Assembly (NCBI GenBank): GCA_942492125.1
Contig: CALODM010000045.1
Coordinates: forward strand, 372,001-436,000
Length of the DNA stretch: 64,000 nt
Direction of reading: 5' to 3'
DNA from: BCD1 sp942492125
GTDB lineage: Bacteria > Bacteroidota > Bacteroidia > Chitinophagales > Saprospiraceae
The notes beneath the pieces are model-generated. The model saw only the letters and a program-made list of their open reading frames with translations, was not told the DNA's origin and did not search any database. Of the stretch, positions 18,302-25,941 are shown in pieces. The stretch's first letter is position 1, and every line of letters starts with the position of its first letter. The position numbers were made by a program, and so were the translations under genes.

Positions 18302-19278
18302 ATGAAAAAAGTATTTGCCTTTTTTATATTCCTGAGTTTTTCCCTTGTAACTTTAGGTCAGGCACCGGATATGATGAGCTATCAGGCAGTAATTCGAAAC
18401 AATAACGGTACCCTGTTGGTGCAAAGTAATGTTGGCGTCAAAATAACCATACTTAAAGGTTCTATTGTAGGAACGACCGTTTACGCTGAAGTTCATAATG
18501 AGCAGACCAATGTACATGGGGTGATAACCCTGGACCTTGGGGATGGAACTCCCGTTACAGGTACGTTTTCTTCCATTAACTGGGAGGATGGGCCTTATTA
18601 TCTGAAAACCCAGTTTGATCCAAATGGAGGTACTTCTTATTCTATGAAACGACCAATCAACTCATGAGTGTACCGTATGCATTTTCCGCTGACCGAGCCG
18701 GTTTTGCCAACAACGCCAATAAAGCGAATCATGCCAATAACGCCAACTTTGCTGAAATGACCGATGAAGCTTCATTTGCGGAAGAGGCGCAGTTGGCTTA
18801 TACGGTAAGCAATAATTCTATTACCAACGCAAAAGTTCATTCTAATGCCCAGATAAGCATCTCAAAGATTCGCGGAGATGTTGGAATAGAATACTCTTTT
18901 CCGACCAACTATCAGGGATGGGATATTGGGCAATATGGAATGAAAACGCTTACCAGTATTACTATGACTATCCCTCAGAGTGGATTTGTACAATTGACCC
19001 ATACCGGATATGGGGTGTTTTTTGGACAAGGACGGACCATGTCTGTAGGTGTAGGTTCCAGTTCGTCTTCAATGTTACAGGATGTAGATTTTGGATACCT
19101 TGACGGATCCAATTCGTTGCGTTATGAATTGCCTTACACAGTTACAGCTGTCGTTCCGGTTTCCCAAGGAACCTATACTTTTTATGCCTTAGCTGAAGGC
19201 AATACTACTTTCAACGATGCTTATGTTAATATAGTACCACAATCTTTGATTGGTGTATTTTACCCCAAACGGTATTGA
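18302..19278 (+). pseudogene. 'YQAV'-type secreted protein, split by a -1 frameshift
   Basis: The first frame (18302-18667) has a signal peptide and the family motif 'MSYQAVIRNNNGTLL', then 'GPYYLKTQFDPNGGTSYSM'. The second (18664-19278) opens with the natural continuation 'LMSVPYAFSADRAG'. Adding one A to the AAA at 18647-18649 restores 'SYSMKTTNQLMSVPYAF' and one frame of about 325 aa. The middle has Ala/Asn-rich short repeats ('NNANKANHANNANFAEM') of the kind seen in fibre-like proteins. Either this is a real 1-base deletion in a homopolymer or a consensus error. The second frame has its own ATG overlapping the first stop by 4 bp (ATGA), so translational coupling is conceivable but unlikely, since the signal peptide would be missing. 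Confidence 0.75.
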
Positions 19279-19336
19279 GCTGAATTTAACTGCTATACTT
19301 GAATATTGAGGAATATTTTTTGAAAAAAGCATAAGG

Positions 19337-19376
19337 ACCGCAAATTTCAAAACCTGTTTGGAATTTGCGGTTTTTT
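19337..19376 (+). terminator. rho-independent terminator
   Basis: ACCGCAAATT (19337-19346) pairs with AATTTGCGGT (19362-19371), followed by a run of Ts. It ends the 17811-19278 pair, just before the convergent GH3 gene. Confidence 0.8.
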
Positions 19377-19379
19377 AAA

Positions 19380-20903
19380 TCAATCCTCCTGATAAAACTC
19401 CAGTATCTCATCCACATACTTGCGGTCATTGGCCAGGCGTGGCACCTTATTTTGTCCGCCGACTTTGCCGCGCGCGCGCATCCAGTTGAGGAAGGTGCCT
19501 TTGGGCAGGACGGTCATGCGGAGGGTTTCCAGGGCCATGTCTTTGAAGCGTTTGGCTTCGTAGTCAGAATTGACCTTTTGCAGGTTGGCGTCCAGGAGGT
19601 GCATGAATTCTTCCAGGTTTTCCGGAGCTTTTTCAAATTCTATAAGCCACTCGTGACTTCCTTTTCCGGTGCCTTCAAGATAAACGGGAGCTACGGTGTA
19701 TTCGGCGACGATAGCGTCCATGACACTACAGGTCATGTCGAGGGCTTTGTCTGTATTGGCAACCATAACCTCTTCGCCGAAAGCGTTGACAAACTGTTTG
19801 GTGCGCCCCGTAACTCTGATTTTCGGTGGGTCAATGGAAGTGAAAGTGATGGTGTCACCAACCTGGTAACGCCATAGTCCGGCATTGGTACTGATGACGA
19901 GTGCATAATCTTTGCCCATTTCAATCTCGGCAAGTGAAACAGCTTTTTGATCGGTTTTACCCCATTCTTCGATAGGAATAAACTCGTAATAAACACCGTT
20001 ATTAAGCAACAACAACATGGCAGGATCCGCTAAATCATTTTGAACGGCAAAGTAACCTTCGGAAGCGTTGTAAATTTCCTGGTAACTTACTTTGTCGGAA
20101 GGGAAGAATGCTTCAAATTGTTTTCGGTAAGGATCAAAGCTAACGCCGCCATGGATATAAACCTGGAAGTCCGGCCAAACCTCGAGCATGTGATCTTTAC
20201 CCGTTATTTCCAATATTCTTCTCAGCAATAAAATCGTCCAGGTAGGTACACCGCCAATACTTACCAACCGGGAGTCTTTGGCACATATCTGGGCTATTTT
20301 TTCCAGCTTTTCCTCCCAGTCGGGAAGGATAGCCGTTGCTATGTCAGGCGTAAAGAACATTTTCCCGATGGCCGGCAAATTGTGGATCATGATCGCTGAG
20401 ACATCGCCGATAAGGGTTTTGGGATAGGGCTCAAAGGGAGATAAACTACCACCCATCAGGAGCGTGTTTAATTCAAACTGCCGGGCATCGGGGCGGTTTT
20501 GATAAAACCACATCATGCTTTGCCAGCCGCCTTTAATATGACACTTATTCAGGTTGGTGCGGCTGACCGGGATGAATTTACTTTTGTCATTAGTCGTTCC
20601 CGAAGATTTAGAATACCATTGGACCTGGCCATTCCAAAGCACATCCCGCTCCCCGTGCATCATACGATTGATGAAGGGTTTGAGACTTTCATAATCCTGG
20701 ATCGGTACCTGGGTAGCGAATTGCTCCGGGGTGCGAATGCTGCGATAACCATGCCTTTTCCCCCAATCTGTATCTCTGGACGCCTGGATCAATTGTTTCA
20801 ATACTTCCCGTTGTGTTTTTACTGGATTGCGGAGGTTTTGCATCTCCCGGTGGTGTAGAAAAGCTGTGTATAACTTGACCCCCTTATTGATCCATTTCCT
20901 CAT
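19380..20903 (-). CDS. GH3-family acyl-adenylate enzyme
   Basis: This 507-aa protein matches the GH3 family found in plants (hormone-amino acid synthetases) and widely in Bacteroidota. Visible signatures are 'WYSKSSGTTNDKSKFIP' (nucleotide-binding loop), 'LWRYQVGDTITFT' and 'RVTGRTKQFVNAFGEE'. These are positions shared with the ANL adenylating fold. The bacterial role is unknown; an acyl-acid ligase reaction is inferred from the fold. It is a full-length, single gene and likely cytoplasmic. Nothing is seen in the gap 20904-21194. Confidence 0.85.
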   Translation of the reverse strand: MRKWINKGVKLYTAFLHHREMQNLRNPVKTQREVLKQLIQASRDTDWGKRHGYRSIRTPEQFATQVPIQDYESLKPFINRMMHGERDVLWNGQVQWYSKSSGTTNDKSKFIPVSRTNLNKCHIKGGWQSMMWFYQNRPDARQFELNTLLMGGSLSPFEPYPKTLIGDVSAIMIHNLPAIGKMFFTPDIATAILPDWEEKLEKIAQICAKDSRLVSIGGVPTWTILLLRRILEITGKDHMLEVWPDFQVYIHGGVSFDPYRKQFEAFFPSDKVSYQEIYNASEGYFAVQNDLADPAMLLLLNNGVYYEFIPIEEWGKTDQKAVSLAEIEMGKDYALVISTNAGLWRYQVGDTITFTSIDPPKIRVTGRTKQFVNAFGEEVMVANTDKALDMTCSVMDAIVAEYTVAPVYLEGTGKGSHEWLIEFEKAPENLEEFMHLLDANLQKVNSDYEAKRFKDMALETLRMTVLPKGTFLNWMRARGKVGGQNKVPRLANDRKYVDEILEFYQED

Positions 20904-21194
20904 GAAAGTCGGTGTTTTATGGCTTGTTTGTATTCAAAGATAATAGATTTTCAAGAGGTCTTGCGGAAATTTTAAAGAGTTAACCTAAAAAAAACATGGA
21001 TTATAGAGATTTATGAGGGTGAAAATGTGATAAAATCCTATGTTCCGGATTGAACAGTGTCAGCCAGGAGGGCCTTATTAAATACAGGATTGATTTGTTG
21101 GTAATTATAGATCAAAAATTACCTGAGGACTGAAGAAGGTAACGGAAGAGGTTCCATTTTAAGAATCCATCCTATCCCCTCCATACCCCAAGGG

Positions 21195-21229
21195 CATAAA
21201 AAAAGCCCGCAGCCAAAGGCCCGGGCTTT
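21195..21229 (-). terminator. rho-independent terminator of the thioredoxin gene
   Basis: On the minus strand AAAGCCCG...CGGGCTTT forms a GC-rich stem followed by a run of seven Ts (plus-strand A run at about 21198-21204). It lies about 105 bp beyond the thioredoxin stop. Confidence 0.75.
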
Positions 21230-21334
21230 CATCATCTGTTTTTAGTAAAATCAACTCTATTGACTTCGATTGATTGTATTAGATTCGTTTGTTGGCAGCA
21301 GGTGTCCTTGTCAAAGGAATTCTGCCGGGAACGT

Positions 21335-21700
21335 TTAGTTCAAAAGCTCGTTGTCGATTACTTGTTTCAGTTGTGGCTTCATCAAAGCACCAACCTGCAT
21401 CATAGGTTGCTTGTTTTTATCCATTGTTGGAACAAACAGCATGGTAGGAATACTTCTGATACCAAAAACACCGGCCAGTTCCTGCTCTACTTCCGTATCA
21501 CATTTGTAAATGTCAATTTTGTCACCGTACTCTTCAGAAAGTTCTTCGAGAATAGGTGCTACCATTTTACATGGACCACACCAGTCAGCATAAAAATCTA
21601 TAATGGCAGGAACATCAGGTTTGTAATTCCAGTCTTTTTCCGTCGTGTAGTCAAAGAAAATTTCTTTGAAAACCTCTTTAGTCATTTTTTTTGTTGGCAT
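21335..21700 (-). CDS. trxA: thioredoxin
   Basis: The 121-aa protein has the thioredoxin active site 'FYADWCGPCK' (Cys41, Cys44) and the cis-Pro segment 'IRSIPTMLFV'. It is somewhat longer than E. coli Trx through an N-terminal extension (MPTKKMTKEVFKEIFFDYTT). A cytoplasmic disulfide reductase is expected, fed by thioredoxin reductase encoded elsewhere. Its promoter shows an exact TAATTTTG -7 box and the leader carries a small GNRA-capped hairpin. Confidence 0.93.
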   Translation of the reverse strand: MPTKKMTKEVFKEIFFDYTTEKDWNYKPDVPAIIDFYADWCGPCKMVAPILEELSEEYGDKIDIYKCDTEVEQELAGVFGIRSIPTMLFVPTMDKNKQPMMQVGALMKPQLKQVIDNELLN

Positions 21701-21719
21701 AAATTCTGATTTTTTTCAA

Positions 21720-21756
21720 CCTGTCTTCCGACAGGCAATATTCGACTACAAAATTA
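21720..21756 (-). promoter_or_regulatory. trxA promoter and leader hairpin
   Basis: On the minus strand TAATTTTG (21749-21756) is an exact -7 box. Downstream in the leader CCTGTC-GGAA-GACAGG (21720-21735) forms a 6-bp stem with a GNRA tetraloop. The rest of the gap to 22259 shows no gene. Confidence 0.5.
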
Positions 21757-22259
21757 TATTAGTTTTTAAAGCAATGATGTGATGATGGTCACAATATTGT
21801 TTTTGTTGTGCCTATTACATAAATAACTGCAAACTTGAACAAATAGTTCTGAAATGCAAAGGTGAAGCTTCCCGCCCCTTGTTAAAAGTAAATAGAATTC
21901 CGGCTAACTGTCCTGAAGGGGACTTTAAGTGACGATAAACCAGCAATGGAGCACAGTGGAGTAAAGCCACAAACCGTACATGCAATGCCGGGGACAGGCT
22001 CGCCCGCCTAAGTACCCTGGACCTGCAACCCGTTCCGCCTGCCTGGCAGAACCACAGAATACGGATTGTAGAAAAACGAAGTCTTATGAAAACAACACCG
22101 TTTTGGCAAAGCCCTTCATTTCCCTCACTTTTTTTATGTCGTTATGTGAAATCAGTTGAAAATTTGTATTTTTAGCACTTACACGAGTATTCACAATGGA
22201 GCCCGGAAAATTTTTAAAACGGGCAACAAGACAATTTTCTAAAAAACAATACCAAAGTT

Positions 22260-23921
22260 ATGACAGAACAGCGTCCCTGGTTGAAAAATTATCCCGGAGG
22301 TGTTCCGGCAAATATCGATCCTGAAGCCTTTTGTTCGGTTGTTGAAATGATGGAAGCGACGTTTGAAAAATACCGCAGGCAAGTTGCTTTTTCCTGTATG
22401 GGTAAAGGTTTGACTTTTGATCAAATTGATAAAATGTCCCGGAATATCGGGGCCTATCTTTTATCCAGAGGTTTGGAACCCGGGGATAAGATTGCCTTGA
22501 TGATGCCTAATTTATTACAGTATCCCATTGCTCTTTTTGGGGCCTTGCGGGCCGGACTGGTCATTGTGAATACCAACCCGCTGTACACCCCCAGGGAAAT
22601 GAAACACCAGTTTTCCGATTCCGGGGCCAAGGCTATTGTTATTGCTGAAAATTTTGCTGCGAACCTCGAGCAGATACTTGGGGAAACCAACATTAAAACG
22701 GTCATCGTTGTAAGTATCGGTGAGATGCTGGGAGCGATAAAAGGAACCATTGTCAACTTCGTAGTTCGCTCGGTTAAAAAAATGGTTCCCAAATATAATA
22801 TTCCAAATACCGTCAATTTTTTAGAGGCACTCAAACAAGGCAAGAAATTCTCCTTGCCGGAACATGCAGGAGAGCCCGATGAAGTCATATTACTGCAATA
22901 TACCGGAGGGACCACCGGAGTTTCCAAGGGTGCTATGCTGACCAACAGGAACCTGGTGGCCAATATGCTTCAGGTGCGCGCCTGGATGATGCCTTACCTC
23001 GAAGATGGCAAGGAAATTGCCCTTTGTCCATTACCCTTGTACCATATTTTTGCCTTTACCGTTAATTGTCTCGCCCTGATGAGTATCGGAACCAAAACGA
23101 TACTGATCACCAATGCCCGAGACCTGCCTTCCGTGATCAAAGCCTGGAAGGCAGAACCGGTATCTTTGCTGACTGGAGTCAATACGTTGTTTAATGCACT
23201 GTTGAATCACAAGGATTTTACAAGCGTTGATTTCAGTTCCCTCAAAATAACCGTGGGTGGCGGAATGGCCGTGCAAAGACCCGTTGCCGAAAAATGGCAG
23301 CAGGTTACCGGTTGTACCCTTGCCGAAGGATATGGTATGACGGAAAGTTCACCGGTAGCAACCATTAACCCACTGGATAAAACGGCCCACGTCGGTTTTA
23401 TCGGGTTACCCATCTCCTCAACAGATATGCGGGTAGTGGATGATGAACGAAATCCGATCGAAACCGGGAAAGTCGGCGAACTACAGATCAAAGGACCTCA
23501 GGTGATGAAAGGATATTACAATCGCCCCGAAGATACGGCGGAAACGGTCATCGATAACTGGTTGTGTACGGGTGATATCGGCCTGATGACAGAAGAAGGG
23601 TATTTCAAGATCGTCGATCGCAAAAAGGATATGATCCTGGTATCCGGTTTCAATGTTTTCCCGAACGAGATTGAAGAAGTTGTCGCCGGACATCCCAAGG
23701 TGCTCGAAGTAGCGGCAGTAGGTGTACCTGATGAGAAGTCAGGAGAAGTCGTGAAAATATTTGTCGTCAAAAAAGACAAATCACTGACTGAAAAAGAAGT
23801 TATCGATTTTTGCCGTCAAAATCTGACGGGATACAAAGTCCCCAAGCAGGTCGAGTTTAGAAAAGACCTGCCTAAGACGAATGTCGGGAAAATTTTGAGA
23901 CGGGAGTTGAGGGATAAGTAG
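22260..23921 (+). CDS. fadD: long-chain fatty acid-CoA ligase
   Basis: This 553-aa ANL-superfamily enzyme has the AMP-binding motif 'QYTGGTTGVSKGAMLTN', 'GYGMTESSPV' and the hinge region 'VDRKKDMILVSGFNVFPNE', with the C-terminal catalytic Lys in 'PKTNVGKILRRELR'. It activates fatty acids to acyl-CoA via acyl-AMP. The length and the N-terminal 'RPWLKNYPGGVP' agree with FadD. It is cytoplasmic or membrane-associated and a single gene. Confidence 0.93.
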   Translation: MTEQRPWLKNYPGGVPANIDPEAFCSVVEMMEATFEKYRRQVAFSCMGKGLTFDQIDKMSRNIGAYLLSRGLEPGDKIALMMPNLLQYPIALFGALRAGLVIVNTNPLYTPREMKHQFSDSGAKAIVIAENFAANLEQILGETNIKTVIVVSIGEMLGAIKGTIVNFVVRSVKKMVPKYNIPNTVNFLEALKQGKKFSLPEHAGEPDEVILLQYTGGTTGVSKGAMLTNRNLVANMLQVRAWMMPYLEDGKEIALCPLPLYHIFAFTVNCLALMSIGTKTILITNARDLPSVIKAWKAEPVSLLTGVNTLFNALLNHKDFTSVDFSSLKITVGGGMAVQRPVAEKWQQVTGCTLAEGYGMTESSPVATINPLDKTAHVGFIGLPISSTDMRVVDDERNPIETGKVGELQIKGPQVMKGYYNRPEDTAETVIDNWLCTGDIGLMTEEGYFKIVDRKKDMILVSGFNVFPNEIEEVVAGHPKVLEVAAVGVPDEKSGEVVKIFVVKKDKSLTEKEVIDFCRQNLTGYKVPKQVEFRKDLPKTNVGKILRRELRDK

Positions 23922-24122
23922 AGGTGAACTGGTTGCCATCCCCGTATTGCGTGCACGCGGATGTCGCTCCGCTCCAGTTGCAGGTTTTTTTTTAACAGAT
24001 GAAAACAAGTTTTTCAAATCAATAGAATAGTTTCATTTTGCCTGATGCACTGCATTGGAATGGGCTGTTGATGGCCACGAGCAAAAAAGTAAAAAAAGTA
24101 ATATCTTTAAGTAAAAAATTGT

Positions 24123-24731
24123 ATGAAATCGCAAACATTTGGGGAAAAGATAAAGGAGCAAAGAATGGACTTGAATTATTCACTCAAGTTTGTAGGGGAG
24201 AAGATAGGCTATAATCCAAGATTGTTGAGCAAAATAGAGAGGAATGAAATGAAACCCCCAGAGCGTTTAATCAAGGAGTTGTCAAAAGTGTATGGTGTTC
24301 CATATAAAGAGCTGATGGTTAAATATTTATCAGAAAAAATTTATTATCAACTTCGAAATTCAGCGTTTGCAGATGAAATTTTGAATACAGTCGAAAGAAG
24401 ATTGAAGAAGGAAGGTAAAGGCACTCAAACGAAGATAAGTAGAGATAAAATATTCGAATCCATTAAAAACTATTTTTCTGATAAGCCAATTGAAAAGGCA
24501 TATGTTTTTGGTTCATTCGCCAGAAATGCTTCGGTTAGTATGGATAGTGACATTGACATTTTGGTTGTCTTTAAGAAGCCGAATAAAATCACTTTGTTTG
24601 ACCTTATCCAAATGAAAGAAGAACTTTCGGACAAGACTGGTAGAGAGATAGATTTGGTTGAAGAAGGCCAAGAATTGAAATCAATTAAAAATGCCATACA
24701 TAAGGAAAAAGTCTTAGTTTATGCCAGCTAA
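24123..24731 (+). CDS. HTH-MNT fusion: MntA-type nucleotidyltransferase antitoxin
   Basis: The 202-aa protein has an N-terminal XRE-type HTH (about 6-65: 'FGEKIKEQRMDL', 'GEKIGYNPRLLSKIERNEM') and a C-terminal minimal nucleotidyltransferase (about 105-200) with 'YVFGSFARNAS', then 'DSDIDILVVF' (Asp143, Asp145; GS-x11-DxD). In MntA/HepT modules the MNT protein neutralises the HEPN toxin by adding AMP to a Tyr near its active site. Here the HTH adds likely autoregulation. The gene overlaps the HEPN gene by 11 bp. The pair is AT-rich relative to its neighbours, which fits a mobile cassette. Standalone MntA normally lacks an HTH, so the fusion is noteworthy. Confidence 0.88.
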   Translation: MKSQTFGEKIKEQRMDLNYSLKFVGEKIGYNPRLLSKIERNEMKPPERLIKELSKVYGVPYKELMVKYLSEKIYYQLRNSAFADEILNTVERRLKKEGKGTQTKISRDKIFESIKNYFSDKPIEKAYVFGSFARNASVSMDSDIDILVVFKKPNKITLFDLIQMKEELSDKTGREIDLVEEGQELKSIKNAIHKEKVLVYAS

Positions 24732-25080
24732 ACCTACCGATCTGGAAAGAGTTCAACACATGATTGAAAGTATTAACAAAATTTTCAGCTATACCGAAGA
24801 TTTAGGTTATGATGAGTTTTATAATAGTGAATTAGTTCAAGATGCTGTCGTTAAAAATTTTGAAGTAATTGGTGAAGCTGCGTACCAAATCACCTCTGAG
24901 TTGAAAGATAATTACGATAATATTGAATGGAAAAAAATCCAAGGATTGAGACATGTTTTAGTTCATGACTACTATAAAGTAAATCCTGAAATTTTGTGGA
25001 ATACGAAAGACGAACATCTACATGCCCTGCTTATTGATTTGGAGGGCATAATTGAAAAAGAAGAGTCTGGCGAAGAATAA
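24721..25080 (+). CDS. HEPN-domain RNase toxin, HepT-type (DUF86)
   Basis: This 119-aa all-alpha protein has the HEPN catalytic motif as R77-x4-H82-x-Y84 ('GLRHVLVHDYY'). The Arg and His form the RNase site. The Tyr is the residue AMPylated in characterised HepT/MntA pairs. Its start overlaps the MNT gene by 11 bp, so translation is coupled. All motif residues are intact, so the toxin is predicted active unless modified. Confidence 0.88.
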   Translation: MPAKPTDLERVQHMIESINKIFSYTEDLGYDEFYNSELVQDAVVKNFEVIGEAAYQITSELKDNYDNIEWKKIQGLRHVLVHDYYKVNPEILWNTKDEHLHALLIDLEGIIEKEESGEE

Positions 25081-25091
25081 AAACATTGTTA

Positions 25092-25138
25092 GCAATAGCG
25101 AACAAAATGGCAATAGTCCCCTTCGATTGCTATTGTGT
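25092..25138. repeat. GCAATAG inverted/direct repeat cluster after the toxin gene
   Basis: GCAATAG occurs at 25092-25098 and 25110-25116, and its inverse CTATTG at 25130-25135. This allows a small hairpin after the HEPN stop, possibly a weak terminator. Confidence 0.35.
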
Positions 25139-25205
25139 TTGCACGATTCGTTGTACCCAGAGGAGAAATTTCGACGAAATTTAAGGGATAGCTAAAATAG
25201 ACATC

Positions 25206-25850
25206 ATGAAAATACCACTTAAGTCAATAATACGGATAGTTGGGGCCATCTGTATTATTGGCATTGTAGCGATCATATACATCGATGAATTTGTGGTAAG
25301 TGCCGCTACGGGGAAGTTGTATGATTCGGTAGCCGAAATACCCTCCAACAAAGTCGGATTGTTACTGGGGACCGGTAAATTTGTGCACAAAGGCAGGGTA
25401 AATTTATATTATAAATACCGCATCGAAGCAGCCGTTGCATTATTCCAAGCCGGAAAAATTGAATTCATCCTGGTCAGTGGCGACAATGGCAGGAAGGAAT
25501 ACGACGAACCCACTACGATCAGGCGGGACCTGATCTCAAAAGGTATTCCAGCAGCAAAAATATTTCTCGATTATGCCGGTTTCCGTACCCTGGATTCCGT
25601 CGTTCGCAGCAAGGAAATTTTTGGTCAGGAAAAACTGACCATCATCTCTCAGCCTTTTCACAACGAAAGAGCTATTTATATCGCTTACAGGAAAGGCATT
25701 CAAGCTATTGGGTTTAATGCTGAAGATGTTAGTGGACGCTATGGTTATAAGGTAATGTTGCGTGAAAAACTGGCTCGCAATAAAATGATGCTTGACCTGG
25801 TTTTTGGTAAAAAGCCAAAATATCTGGGAGAGAAAATGGTGATACAATAA
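25206..25850 (+). CDS. SanA/YdcF-like (DUF218) envelope protein
   Basis: The 214-aa protein has one N-terminal TM helix ('IRIVGAICIIGIVAIIYI') and then a DUF218 domain: 'VGLLLGTGKFVHKG', 'FILVSGDNGRKEYDEP', 'IFLDYAGFRTLDSVVRSKE' and 'IISQPFHNERAIYIA'. It matches the SanA branch, linked in enterobacteria to envelope barrier function and vancomycin resistance at high temperature. The biochemical activity is unsettled. Inner-membrane anchored, domain likely periplasmic. Confidence 0.85.
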   Translation: MKIPLKSIIRIVGAICIIGIVAIIYIDEFVVSAATGKLYDSVAEIPSNKVGLLLGTGKFVHKGRVNLYYKYRIEAAVALFQAGKIEFILVSGDNGRKEYDEPTTIRRDLISKGIPAAKIFLDYAGFRTLDSVVRSKEIFGQEKLTIISQPFHNERAIYIAYRKGIQAIGFNAEDVSGRYGYKVMLREKLARNKMMLDLVFGKKPKYLGEKMVIQ

Positions 25851-25941
25851 TCAGGTAGCCACGAATGCCCGAAAGATTTTTGGAGGTTAAATAATTTTCG
25901 TGCATTCGCGGCTTTAAGTTGAAGTTGTTTTAAAATACAAC

